DNA of 64,000 nt from Methylocella tundrae (GCF_038024855.1 NZ_CP139089.1:62001-126000); one strand, 5' to 3'. Counted from the first letter of the stretch, positions 27,466 to 35,803 are shown. Numbers and translations are program-made. The notes: generated by a model from the letters alone, not told the origin.

Positions 27466-28269
27466 TTGGGCTTTCTCTCATCCCTGTCCAGGTCGTCGGC
27501 GCCTCCTGTCGAAAAATCCGCCGCCGGCGCGGCCATGCCCGCGCAAGGCTTCCTGCCGACGCTGGGCGCGACGCCCTCCGCCACGGGCCTCAGCATCAGC
27601 CAGGGCACGGCGATGGCCGTCTCGGCCGTCTATTGCTGCACGACGAACCGCCGCGCCATCGCGGTCGGCGCCGGAACCATCAAGTCGACGCTGAAAGCGA
27701 CGGCGGCCCGCATCTCCGGCCAGGCGCTCGGCGCACTCTATTATGGCGTGACGCCGACGGTAGGTCAGACCGCCTACAGCATGGCGGAGGCGCACTCCGT
27801 TCCGTCCGCGACTCCATGGACCGTGACGATCGCGCCTCCCGGCAGCGGCGTTTTCTTCAGCGACCAGGGCGTTGTCTATGCGGCGACCGGGCTGCCGTTC
27901 ACCCGGGTCGCAACTGTGACGGCGGCCGGACAATATTCGGTTGTCCCGGCGACCGGCGTCTATACCTTCGGCACGGCGGACCAGAGCGCGCTGGTTCTGA
28001 TCAGTTACGGCTATACCGTGACGGCGGCTGGTCAGTCCATTGCGGTCGGCAACCCGATCCTCGGCAACACCGTCTCTTTCGGCGGCGTGCTCTATTTCAT
28101 CGATCCGACCACGAACAAGACGGGCTCTTTCAGTTTCTACAACGCGGTGTCGTCGAAGTTCAGTTTTGGAACCAAGCTGACCGATTTCACCTTGCCAGAT
28201 TTCGAGGCCTCGCTCTTCGTCAACGCGGCTGGTCTTCTCGGCAATTGGTCCTTCCCCGACGGCTATTGA
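27466..28269 (+). CDS. chimeric ORF: portal N-terminus fused to a tail-like protein
   Basis: Translation from a TTG directly after the preceding stop gives 267 residues. The first 55 or so (GFLSSLSRSSAPPVEKSA, then TPSATGLSISQGTAMAVSAVYCC) look like the start of an HK97-type portal protein, where the AVYxC segment begins the conserved core. From about residue 62 (VGAGTIKSTLKATAARISG) the composition changes to a beta-rich, Ala/Gly/Ser/Thr protein with no portal features, resembling a tail tube or decoration protein. The junction is near 27,630-27,660. An in-frame deletion that removed portal, protease, capsid and connector genes would explain it. Confidence 0.65.
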   Translation: MGFLSSLSRSSAPPVEKSAAGAAMPAQGFLPTLGATPSATGLSISQGTAMAVSAVYCCTTNRRAIAVGAGTIKSTLKATAARISGQALGALYYGVTPTVGQTAYSMAEAHSVPSATPWTVTIAPPGSGVFFSDQGVVYAATGLPFTRVATVTAAGQYSVVPATGVYTFGTADQSALVLISYGYTVTAAGQSIAVGNPILGNTVSFGGVLYFIDPTTNKTGSFSFYNAVSSKFSFGTKLTDFTLPDFEASLFVNAAGLLGNWSFPDGY

Positions 28270-28279
28270 GGAATTTTCC

Positions 28280-28618
28280 ATGGCGATTGATCAAGAAATC
28301 ACGCTTGGCGCAAAGACATGGCGTCTGCGGCCTTTGACCTGCAAACAGGTCGAGCAGATCGAACCCTTCGTCGCCAGGGCCGGCGTCGGAAACGGCATGG
28401 CGATGGCGCTGCAGGTGATCGCGGTCGCGATCGGCCGCGATCATCCGGATGACGTGGCGGCGCTCTGGGACGTCGAGGCCACGAAGACAGAAATCGACGC
28501 CGCCTCGCGCGTCGTCCTGCTCATGGGCGGCTGGATCGAGACGAAGGATGCCGCGCCGGGGGAAGCCGAAGCGCCGAAGACCGGCGCCGAACCTGGGGCT
28601 GGATCCGAAGCCGCCTGA
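28280..28618 (+). CDS. phage tail assembly chaperone-like protein
   Basis: A 112-residue protein beginning MAIDQEITLGAKTWRLRPLT, with a helical centre and an acidic, alanine- and proline-rich tail. It sits between a tail-like gene and the tape-measure gene, as lambda gpG-type chaperones do. The -1 frame is open from about 28,453 through the next gene, so a G/GT-style ribosomal frameshift could extend it. I assign it by position, size and this overlap rather than by a strong motif. Confidence 0.6.
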   Translation: MAIDQEITLGAKTWRLRPLTCKQVEQIEPFVARAGVGNGMAMALQVIAVAIGRDHPDDVAALWDVEATKTEIDAASRVVLLMGGWIETKDAAPGEAEAPKTGAEPGAGSEAA

Positions 28619-28626
28619 AAACAGCG

Positions 28627-28842
28627 ATGGGGTGGACCTCGGCGCAAGTCGACGAGGAGCCATGGCTCGAGGTCCGCGATCTCTTCGACTATTGGGCCGA
28701 ATATCCGCCTGTGCATGAAATCCTGAAAATCGTGCACAGGATCGAAGCGAAGAAGCCGAATGCGGCGCCTCAGGGCGCATCGCAGGGCATCTCGATAGAA
28801 GCGTTGCGACGTCAGTTCCCCGATGGAATCATGCGGGGATGA
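28627..28842 (+). CDS. second tail-chaperone frame (gpT-like)
   Basis: A 71-residue frame, eight bases after the previous stop and in the -1 frame to it: MGWTSAQVDEEPWLEVRD, then a tyrosine- and proline-containing helix region. It may be translated alone from 28,627 or as the C-terminal extension of the preceding protein by frameshifting. Function is inferred from position before the tape-measure gene. Confidence 0.55.
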   Translation: MGWTSAQVDEEPWLEVRDLFDYWAEYPPVHEILKIVHRIEAKKPNAAPQGASQGISIEALRRQFPDGIMRG

Positions 28843-29254
28843 GCTTGCTGCGCAGCTTAAGTGATGGCAAGTAGGGCCATCACGCGAGCCGCCACGATGC
28901 TGGATTCCCTCATATCCTTTCTTAAGTTCCTGATCTCTCTAGCGGTCTTTCTCACGATAGCCGGATGGTTATTGGGCCATAAGCACATAAGCATCCGGTT
29001 CTAGCGGATGAAATCCGACGCTTGGCGCCGGCGCGAGATCGCCGCTTTCGACCCAAGACCAAAGTCTAATTTTCTGACGTCGCTCATTTTTCGAGTTTTT
29101 CAACAGTATCCGCCACAAGACGACATGCAAGCCGCGTCCCCTCTGCGATTGGCTGTCTGGGTTATAGGTTCGATATAAGGGGGCTTGCGGCGGGCCACGA
29201 CCTAGCCGGAAGTCATCTTCACAGGCCCGACCTCATAGTCCTAACCGGATTGCA
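28843..29254. other. intergenic region with possible 35-residue membrane peptide
   Basis: At 28,897-29,004 a frame encodes MLDSLISFLKFLISLAVFL and a short basic tail (HKHISIRF), a single-helix peptide. Its ribosome-binding site is weak. The rest holds no recognisable gene and lies between the tail chaperones and the reversed cyclase gene. It probably marks the left edge of the inserted cyclase cargo. Confidence 0.35.
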
Positions 29255-30292
29255 TCACTCCCGAATTTCTCGGGTCAATTCCTCGATTACCTTGAATTCC
29301 GTGACCAGCGGATCGTCGAGTGAATACACCGTACTTAGCTCTCCCTGGCGCTTGAGCGCAAACTGCCCGACGTTTGCGAATGGCCATGAACCTTTGGCGT
29401 TTTGCTGCACTGGTTCGCTCAGAGCAAGCGCCCGCCGGATCGTGCGGGTCAGGGCTTCCAGCTGCGCTGCCAAGTTTACGGTATCCCCTAGCACCGTATA
29501 GTCCATCTTGATGGCGGAGCCGATATTACCCTGGATCACCTCTCCCTCCGAAAGTCCAAAGCCGCAATACAGGAGATTCATCGGCTGGCACTGCCCGGCC
29601 ACTCGCCGAAGCCGCCGGACATCGTCGAGCGCTTCAAGGCAGGCTTCGATGGCGGCATCAGCATAATCGGGCGGGAAGTGCGCCATGACACAGTCGCCGA
29701 TGTATTTGGTCACCTCACCGCCATGCTGGACGATACGTCGGCAACAGACGTCGAGATAGGCGTTGACTACGGCGGTGACCTCTTCCACAGGGAACTTCTG
29801 CGACATAATGGAAAACCCGACCATGTCGCCGAAAAGGATGATCTTACGGGTTTTTTTGACTGGGATTTCGAGCGGGTTGAGTCCTTGGGTTAGGAACTGC
29901 AGGACCGACGGTTGGGTGTAGCGCTCGATGATGCGATGCGACTGGGTGATGTTTTCCAGCATGATCCGAACGGCTTTCAGGATCATCCCGTTGGCCTCCC
30001 CAAGGCGGATGGTCCGCATTGACCAGTTCGGAAACAGGCGCTCCGTGACGCCCATTTCCGCCTTCAGTATCATCAGGTCCCGGTGGCGTGGATCGCGACG
30101 AATTCGTTCCAGAAGCCGATCAACCACAACCTCCTCGCCCTCGAGAATTTGAAAAAAAAACTCATGGGCCGACAGCAGGATCCCCGTCACGCCGATTTTC
30201 CGGTTGTTCTTGCTGGAACTGCGGCTGATCGCGCTGATCTCTTCCTCCGGCAGGGATTTCGCCACGGTGCTGACGTACATGATCCTCTTCAT
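29255..30292 (-). CDS. BLUF-domain photoactivated adenylyl cyclase homologue
   Basis: A 345-residue fusion of a flavin-binding blue-light sensor (BLUF, residues 1-97) and a class III nucleotide cyclase (about 148-340), joined by a helical linker (NITQSHRIIERY). Its layout and motifs match the Beggiatoa photoactivated cyclase bPAC. BLUF residues Tyr6, Asn30, Gln48 (FFFQILEGE), Trp90 and Met92 are present. Metal ligands Asp156 (FGDMVGFS) and Asp200 (KYIGDC) and ATP-selecting Lys196 and Thr266 are kept. The transition-state arginine of NxxxR is Gln277 (NLAAQLEAL), which may weaken catalysis. It stands backwards among tail genes as prophage cargo. Product cAMP is inferred from Lys196/Thr266. Confidence 0.93.
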   Translation of the reverse strand: MKRIMYVSTVAKSLPEEEISAISRSSSKNNRKIGVTGILLSAHEFFFQILEGEEVVVDRLLERIRRDPRHRDLMILKAEMGVTERLFPNWSMRTIRLGEANGMILKAVRIMLENITQSHRIIERYTQPSVLQFLTQGLNPLEIPVKKTRKIILFGDMVGFSIMSQKFPVEEVTAVVNAYLDVCCRRIVQHGGEVTKYIGDCVMAHFPPDYADAAIEACLEALDDVRRLRRVAGQCQPMNLLYCGFGLSEGEVIQGNIGSAIKMDYTVLGDTVNLAAQLEALTRTIRRALALSEPVQQNAKGSWPFANVGQFALKRQGELSTVYSLDDPLVTEFKVIEELTREIRE

Positions 30293-30749
30293 CGCGCTAT
30301 CGGATCGCTGCTGCTCGGCAAAGGACTGGCATTAAATGCATTAAATCAGTGTCGTCGTAATGGCAATGTGGCTTCTTTTTTACAGTTCCTCACCGGTAGG
30401 ATACCCATAGTGCCAACTTGCGCCAGCTCCGAGGATGAAGACGGCTGGGTAGTGGGTCAGTTCGAATATCTGCTAAGGGAGGAACTCTGCCGTTTGACTC
30501 GTGCCGTCGAACGACCGCTTTCGCTTCCTATCGCCGGAAAACTGCCATTCCGCTCCCGGGCCGGCCACGCCATAGACAGAATGGCCGCTTACCAAATTGC
30601 AGGCCCGGGAGCGGACAGGCAGAAATCCACCCGTTGCAGACATAGGGGGTCGGCCACCAAGCGTTTGATCTTATGCAATATTAACTCTAAATCGCATTTT
30701 TCTTCCTTGCGAGGCCGCCTTTGGGCGGCCTTTTCCATTGGAGCGTTCG
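30293..30749. other. intergenic region with long inverted repeat and terminator-like hairpin
   Basis: TCCGCTCCCGGGCC at 30,549-30,562 is perfectly inverted at 30,602-30,615, leaving a 39-base loop. Farther on, GGCCGCC at 30,712-30,718 and GGCGGCC at 30,724-30,730 form a short stem followed by TTTTCC. That second hairpin could end a transcript just before the tape-measure gene. No gene is recognised; the cyclase promoter should lie at the left end. Confidence 0.5.
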
Positions 30750-32069
30750 GTGGCGACAAAAGACGTGACCTTGAAATTCGGCGCCGACGTTTCCGGCGTC
30801 GCGACGTCGATGCTTCAGGCCTCGCGCTCCGTCAATGAATTCACAGGCAACGTCCGCTCATCGATCGAGAACGCCAACAGCGTTTTCAAGGAAATGGGCA
30901 GCATCATCGCCGATGTCGGCAAAGTGGCTGTCGGAATCGTCGGCGCCAACGCCGCGGTCAAAATCTTCGCGGCGAGCAATGAGGGCGTCGCTGTCGCGAC
31001 GGCTCTGAGCGGCTCCGCGATGGGGCGCGCGGCCCTGGCGGCGGGCGGCTATGCCTCAAGCCTGCTTTCGACGGCGTCGGGGGCCGTCGTCGCGACGGTC
31101 GCCGCCAATGCGCTGGGCTATGCCTTGATGATGGTTCCCGTGGTCGGCGGGGCCGCGTTCGCCTATCTCGAAGCCAAGGCGCTCGAGACCGCAGCGACGA
31201 TCGCTCAGGTCGGCCGTCAGATGGCCTTCGCCGGAAATGTCTCAGCGATCGAGGGCGCCGCCAACGGCTTCGTCTACACCAACAAGATCATCGGCGATTA
31301 CGTCGGAGAGCTGCAGAAAATTCCGGGCGTAACCGAAAAAGACGGCGCGGCCATTCAGGGCTTGTTCGGATCAATCCACAATTACTCTCAAACCGTCAAT
31401 GACGCCCTTGTCGAGCTGTTGACCAAATATGCCGGGTCGAGCGACCAGGCCAAGTCTACGGCCAAGGAATGGGCAGCTGTTTTTGATGACCCGAACTCAA
31501 AAGGTCTCTCATTCCTGCAGACCTTGGCGGGAGTGACGTCGGGTGAGCTTGAGCAGTTCCGCCAGGCGCAGATGACCGGCAATGCCAACAAGATGAACGC
31601 CGTCATCTATGACGCGCTGATCAATAGGCTCGAGGCTGTTAGCAAGGAATCGATGCGCGCAACCGCCGAAATGGCGCAGAACGCCTATGCGTTTGGCACC
31701 GGCGACAAATTATATCGAAAACTGACCGATAGCCTTCGGCAGCAGAATGAAGAGCTGAATAAGAACGTTAGCGTCTTGCGCGCCCGCGCCGCCGCGGTGA
31801 GCGACCAGCCTATGACTCTCGAGCAATCAGTCCGCGCGGTCAACGCCGTCCTGCAGGCCGATAATCCGCTTGCCTCGCAGCTCGACGCGGTCAACGCCCG
31901 CATCGCGACGCTGCGCTCCGGACTGCAGGGCGCGACGGGCGACGCGGCGAAGATGATCTCCGGTTTCGAGGGATTTTCGGCCAAAGCCAAAATCGACAGC
32001 GACGGCAAATATCGCGCGGGCTTCGGCTCGGAGAGCTGGCTCGGGGAATCTGGACGGATCGATAAGTAG
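30750..32069 (+). CDS. tail tape-measure protein, truncated by IS insertion
   Basis: Start chosen at GTG 30,750, which has GGAG seven bases upstream; a TTG at 30,738 is less likely. The 439-residue product begins ATKDVTLKFGADVSGV, is alanine-rich and helical with a hydrophobic centre (residues 60-140), and has coiled-coil-like stretches near 325-350. These are usual for tape-measure proteins that set tail length. Near the C-terminus, MISGFEGFSAKAKIDSDGKY resembles the start of a GH24-type lysozyme domain. The frame then ends inside the left end of an IS3-family element, so the lysozyme domain and the rest are lost. Confidence 0.75.
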   Translation: MATKDVTLKFGADVSGVATSMLQASRSVNEFTGNVRSSIENANSVFKEMGSIIADVGKVAVGIVGANAAVKIFAASNEGVAVATALSGSAMGRAALAAGGYASSLLSTASGAVVATVAANALGYALMMVPVVGGAAFAYLEAKALETAATIAQVGRQMAFAGNVSAIEGAANGFVYTNKIIGDYVGELQKIPGVTEKDGAAIQGLFGSIHNYSQTVNDALVELLTKYAGSSDQAKSTAKEWAAVFDDPNSKGLSFLQTLAGVTSGELEQFRQAQMTGNANKMNAVIYDALINRLEAVSKESMRATAEMAQNAYAFGTGDKLYRKLTDSLRQQNEELNKNVSVLRARAAAVSDQPMTLEQSVRAVNAVLQADNPLASQLDAVNARIATLRSGLQGATGDAAKMISGFEGFSAKAKIDSDGKYRAGFGSESWLGESGRIDK

Positions 32070-32224
32070 CTTTTCCGCCTGACAGCGGCGATGATCGTCG
32101 CGCATCAGGAGAGATTATGACCAAACGACCGCGCCGGAACCACACGCCAGGTTTCAAGGCCAAAGTGGCTCTAGCCGCCCTGAAGGGCGAGAAGACGCTG
32201 ACTGAGCTAGCGCAGGACTTTGAG

Positions 32225-32228
32225 GTTC
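32225..32228. repeat. 4-bp target duplication, left copy
   Basis: GTTC directly precedes the inner IS and is repeated at 33,501-33,504 directly after it, as expected for an IS407-group insertion. Confidence 0.85.
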
Positions 32229-32246
32229 TGACCTTGCCCCCAAGTT

Positions 32247-33176
32247 TTATCCAGTTTTGAGTTCGCTCCGGCGGATTGTGATGCTCGTTTGAGCGGGGTG
32301 AGCAACGGGCGCAGGCGCGGAGCCTACCATCGAGCGCCGCGCCTGCACCCGTTGTGGTTCGAAGGTTGCGGCATATTCGGCCGGGGTGCGCCAGCCGAGG
32401 CGAGAGTGAGGTCGCCTGGTATTGTAATCGTCTCGCCAGGCCGCCAACATGGCTCTGGCATGCGGTAGCGACCGGAACAGCGTCTCATTCAAGAGTTCAT
32501 CCCGCAACCGCCCATTGAAGCTCTCGATGAAGGCGTTCTGAACCGGTTTGCCTGGCGCGATGTAATGCCAGGCCACCAGACTGTCGTCCGCCCAGCGCAA
32601 GATCGCGTTCGAGGTGAGTTCGCTGCCGTTGTCGCTGACCACCATCTTGGGCTTGCCGTGCTCATGGATCAGACGATCCAGCTCCCGTGCGACCCTCAGG
32701 CCGGAGAGCGAGGTATCAGCCACCAGGCCAAGGCATTTGCGGGTGCAATCGTCGACGACCGCCAGAATGCGGAAGCGGCGTCCGTCGATGAGCTGATCCG
32801 AGACAAAGTCCAGCGACCAGCGGTCGTTGGGGGCAAAGGGGATCAGCATCGGCGCTCGCGTCCCGATCGCCCGCTTGCGCCCGGCACGACGCCGGACGGC
32901 GAGCTTCTCCTCTCGATAGAGCCGGAACAGTCGCTTGTGATTGACCACATAGCCCTCCCGTCGCAGCAGGACATGCAGGCGGCGATAGCCGAACCGGCGG
33001 CGCTCGTGCGCCATGGCCTTCATCCGCTCGCGCAGGGCGCCGTCATCCGTGCGGGCCGTCGCGTAGCGAACCGTCATCCGGCAGCAGTCGATCACCTTGC
33101 ACGCCCGCCGCTCGCTCATCTCGAAGGCTGATCGAAGATGCGCGACGGCCTCTCGCTCGGCAGCGGGCGTCACCAT
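32247..33176 (-). CDS. inner IS transposase OrfB (IS407-like)
   Basis: A 309-residue DDE integrase-type transposase. The rve core shows the first Asp in [11 protein letters not shown], the second in [11 protein letters not shown], and the Glu in [17 protein letters not shown]. An N-terminal helix-turn-helix and HTH_21-type segment ([16 protein letters not shown]) precede it. The start ATG lies within a run of seven A at the end of orfA, the usual site for a -1 ribosomal frameshift that makes the OrfAB fusion. It appears complete. Confidence 0.93.
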   Translation of the reverse strand: MVTPAAEREAVAHLRSAFEMSERRACKVIDCCRMTVRYATARTDDGALRERMKAMAHERRRFGYRRLHVLLRREGYVVNHKRLFRLYREEKLAVRRRAGRKRAIGTRAPMLIPFAPNDRWSLDFVSDQLIDGRRFRILAVVDDCTRKCLGLVADTSLSGLRVARELDRLIHEHGKPKMVVSDNGSELTSNAILRWADDSLVAWHYIAPGKPVQNAFIESFNGRLRDELLNETLFRSLPHARAMLAAWRDDYNTRRPHSRLGWRTPAEYAATFEPQRVQARRSMVGSAPAPVAHPAQTSITIRRSELKTG

Positions 33177-33436
33177 TTTTTTCCAAGAAGATCTTTCAGC
33201 GCCGCATTGTCGAGCATAGCGTCCGCCAGAAGCCGCTTCAGCCGCGTGTTCTCGTCCTCAAGCGTCTTCAGCCGCTTGGCCTCCGACACATCCATGCCGC
33301 CGTACTTGGTCTTCCACTTATAAATGCTCGCGTCGCTGACGCCGTGCTTGCGGCACAGATCGGCTACCGAAACCCCGGCCTCGTGCTCCTTCAATATCCC
33401 GATGATCTGCTCTTCGCTGAAACGGCTGCGCTTCAT
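33170..33436 (-). CDS. inner IS transposase OrfA
   Basis: An 88-residue protein starting [20 protein letters not shown], with a helix-turn-helix ([19 protein letters not shown]) and a leucine-rich helix ([17 protein letters not shown]) for multimerisation, as in all IS407-type OrfA proteins. Its end overlaps orfB across GGAAAAAAATGG, a standard slippery sequence. An in-frame ATG further upstream (33,472) is unlikely to be used. Confidence 0.9.
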   Translation of the reverse strand: MKRSRFSEEQIIGILKEHEAGVSVADLCRKHGVSDASIYKWKTKYGGMDVSEAKRLKTLEDENTRLKRLLADAMLDNAALKDLLGKKW

Positions 33437-33500
33437 TCTCCGGTCCTCATCATGGGCCAGAGCAAACTTCAAACCGGATAAGCCTCAGGGGGCAAGGTCA

Positions 33501-33504
33501 GTTC
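33501..33504. repeat. 4-bp target duplication, right copy
   Basis: GTTC directly after the inner IS right end; pair of the copy at 32,225-32,228. Confidence 0.85.
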
Positions 33505-33697
33505 ATCCGAACCAGATCAGGGACTGGAAGTCGCAATTGCTTGAAGGGGCGGCCGGGGTTTTCGGCGCCGACGCCACGAACGTCCAAGCCGCGCCGGTGG
33601 ATTTGAAGGCGCTTCACGCCAAAATCGGCGAGTTGGCATTGGAAAACGATTTTTTGGAAGGCGCGCTCATCAAGGCCGGCATGCTGAGCGCAAAGCG

Positions 33698-34525
33698 ATG
33701 ATCGACCGCAATCACGATCTTCCTATCTCCCGTCAGGCCAAGATCCTAAATATCAGTCGCGGCAGCGTCTATTACAAACCTCGCCCGGTATCGGCCGAAG
33801 ACCTCGCGCTGATGCGCCGCATCGACGAATTGCATCTGGAATTCCCGTTCGCGGGCAGCCGGATGTTGCGGGATTTTCTGAACCGCGAGGGCGTCGCCGC
33901 GGGCCGCCGCCATGTCGCCACGCTGATGAAGCGCATGGGCATCGAGGCGATTTATCGCCGGCCAAACACGTCAAAACCCGCGCCAGGTCACAAGATTTAC
34001 CCGTATTTGCTGCGCGGATTGAAGGTCGATCGCCCGAACCAGGCGTGGGCGATGGACATCACCTACATCTCGATGGCGCGCGGCTTCGTCTATCTCGCCG
34101 CGGTCGTCGACTGGTTCAGCCGTCGCGTGCTCAGCCACCGCGTGTCAATCACAATAGAGGCCGATTTCTGCGTCGAAGCGGTGGAGGAGGCGTTGGCGAA
34201 GTATGGCAAGCCGGGGATTTTCAATACGGATCAGGGAAGCCAGTTCACCAGCGAGGCGTTCACCAGCGTGCTGATCGCCAACAAGATCGCAATCAGCATG
34301 GATGGCAAGGGCGCCTGGCGCGACAATGTTTTCGTCGAGCGCATCTGGAAGTCGGTCAAGTACGAAGAGGTTTATCTGCACGCCTATGACAGCGTCGGCG
34401 TGGCGCGCACCTCGATTGCCCGATATCTAAACTTTTACAATCGGCGGCGCCCGCATTCGAGCCTTGACCGACGCACGCCGGACGAGGCTTATTTCGAACC
34501 GACGCCCATCTTGGCGGCGGCCTGA
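33698..34525 (+). CDS. outer IS3-family transposase OrfB
   Basis: A 275-residue DDE transposase. An HTH_21-like region (FPFAGSRMLRDFLNREG) leads into the catalytic domain: AWAMDITYISM (first Asp), FNTDQGSQFTS (second Asp) and ERIWKSVKYEEVYL (Glu). The end NFYNRRRPHSSLDRRTP is the standard IS3 C-terminus. Its ATG overlaps the orfA stop. The gene is intact, but its partner orfA is interrupted. Confidence 0.93.
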   Translation: MIDRNHDLPISRQAKILNISRGSVYYKPRPVSAEDLALMRRIDELHLEFPFAGSRMLRDFLNREGVAAGRRHVATLMKRMGIEAIYRRPNTSKPAPGHKIYPYLLRGLKVDRPNQAWAMDITYISMARGFVYLAAVVDWFSRRVLSHRVSITIEADFCVEAVEEALAKYGKPGIFNTDQGSQFTSEAFTSVLIANKIAISMDGKGAWRDNVFVERIWKSVKYEEVYLHAYDSVGVARTSIARYLNFYNRRRPHSSLDRRTPDEAYFEPTPILAAA

Positions 34526-34659
34526 ATTTTCTGCCGCCGGGTGTTGGATGCGACTGCGGCCGGGCTTCGCCCTCCCTGCGTCACACCCAACACCCGGCGC
34601 CCTCTAACGAAAGCAACCCGGCGGAACGCCACTTATCTTTCGCGGAAAACTGTTTAGAC

Positions 34660-34864
34660 AACCCGAGCCAGCTCTGTAGAACACTTCGACGAGGCGCTAG
34701 TCAGAGGTGGCCCGACAGCGGTCAGTCCCGCTTTCGGTCAAAGACAACAACCCCGATGCGAGGGGCGCTGATGCAAGCTCCTTGGCCCTAGAAGCGATTA
34801 AAATGCTCCACTGCGGATACCGCGATGTCTTTTCGCTATGCTCTTTCAAGCCCGGCCATTTGCC
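34660..34864. other. spacer between IS right end and cargo gene
   Basis: About 205 bp with no gene that I can support. The tape-measure gene does not resume here, so sequence to the right of the outer IS has been lost or replaced rather than simply displaced. Confidence 0.4.
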
Positions 34865-35803
34865 TCACCGTGAGACGATGCTCTCACTTTTGGCGGATGC
34901 CTTTTGAATGGCGGAGGCGAGGATTTCAGCGATCACTTTGTTGCCTTCTTGCGTGGGGTGCACCATGTCGCGTCTGTATAAATCAGGGCTCCATTTTCGC
35001 TCCTTGGCAAAATCGATGCAGTTTAAGCTAAATACTTTGCAGATTGCATTGATTGGCTCGATTGCGCGCGCCCAACTCTCTTTGTCAGCTAGTGCTTGCT
35101 TGGTCGGATAAAAGAAGATCAATACTGAGCTTGTCTTTGTGGCGTTAAGCACGAAGTTCGTAAATCTCTGAAATTGCATCGGATCGACAGCGCCCCTCAC
35201 CGGCAGCGGGCCAAATTCGTTTACGGGCCTCAACCCTATGAGGTACGGGAGTATATATTTCTGAGCCGAATATACTGACAATAAAAGTGGCTTCGTATTT
35301 GGCGTAAGAGCGTACCCAGGCCACGGCGCCGCTTGGGAGAGGCCACCTTCCATATATTCAATCACAATGAAGGAGCTATGTTTTATCAAATCCTCATTAT
35401 GGTCAAAAAAATCCATTTCATTGACGTTAGTCCATCCACCTGCCGCTGCAGACCAAACAGTGAATGAGGTGCCTAAGGCTTTTTCCAACCTAGGAGCAAC
35501 TTTATCCGGTTGATTGTAAGGAAGGCCGCCTAATAGAATACTATTCCCGACTAGGAGCACGTTCGGACGCTTGCCAGGGTTCCAATTTTCAGCGTTACCC
35601 AAATGTCTATCATTGAAAAACCAATTGTTTTTATTTAGGAATACACCCTTCTGATTTGACGAGGGAATATATTCAGATTGACTGTCGACGTCATAGATCG
35701 GAAATGATCCGAAGCCCAATAATCGCAACAATCCTTCAATTGCGGCAAATACTAATATGGCGATAGCTGTGGAGTAGATAAACTTGCGATAACGATCAGA
35801 CAT
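34865..35803 (-). CDS. membrane-anchored SGNH/GDSL-like protein
   Basis: A 312-residue protein with one N-terminal membrane helix (FIYSTAIAILVFAAIEGLL), so the main domain is probably outside the cytoplasm. Block I reads LLVGNSILLGG, with Asn where most family members have Asp before the serine (GDS), and block V is RRDMVHPTQEGN, with the expected Asp and His. SGNH proteins are esterases or acyl transferases, often acting on surface glycans. It is richer in A+T than the phage genes around it, which suggests separate acquisition. Substrate unknown. Confidence 0.65.
   Translation of the reverse strand: MSDRYRKFIYSTAIAILVFAAIEGLLRLLGFGSFPIYDVDSQSEYIPSSNQKGVFLNKNNWFFNDRHLGNAENWNPGKRPNVLLVGNSILLGGLPYNQPDKVAPRLEKALGTSFTVWSAAAGGWTNVNEMDFFDHNEDLIKHSSFIVIEYMEGGLSQAAPWPGYALTPNTKPLLLSVYSAQKYILPYLIGLRPVNEFGPLPVRGAVDPMQFQRFTNFVLNATKTSSVLIFFYPTKQALADKESWARAIEPINAICKVFSLNCIDFAKERKWSPDLYRRDMVHPTQEGNKVIAEILASAIQKASAKSESIVSR

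Larger units (their letters stand above)
32229..33500 (-). mobile_element. inner IS3-family (IS407-like) insertion sequence, complete
   Basis: A 1,272-bp element with terminal inverted repeats beginning TGACCTTGCCCCC at both ends and flanked by the GTTC duplication. It carries two overlapping frames on the minus strand. Both look intact and the ends are undamaged, so it may be a recent and still active insertion. Confidence 0.92.
32117..33701 (+). pseudogene. outer IS3 orfA, split by the inner IS
   Basis: The first part (32,117-32,228) encodes a helix-turn-helix start, MTKRPRRNHTPGFKAKVALA and then LTELAQDFEV. The frame resumes exactly at 33,505 with HPNQIRDWKSQLLEGAAG when one copy of the 4-bp duplication is removed. 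Rejoined, it gives 102 residues of a normal IS3-type OrfA with a C-terminal leucine-zipper-like helix. Its stop overlaps the orfB start (ATGA). Because it is split, the outer IS should be immobile on its own. Confidence 0.9.
32059..34659 (+). mobile_element. outer IS3-family insertion sequence (interrupted)
   Basis: The IS carries orfA (split) and orfB rightward. The ends are approximate: the left end near 32,059 (TCGATAAGTAGCTTTTCCGC) and the inverted right end near 34,659 (TGTCTAAACAGTTTTCCGC on the other strand) match in 13 of 20 positions, so the IRs are imperfect. It truncates the tape-measure gene. A second IS has inserted in its orfA. A 13-bp perfect inverted repeat (34,535-34,547 and 34,587-34,599) follows orfB. 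Confidence 0.75.

Noticed and set aside
30083..30838. 251-codon plus-strand frame spanning the cyclase start and tape-measure start
   Set aside because: It overlaps two better-supported genes in other frames and crosses a long hairpin and a terminator-like stem.
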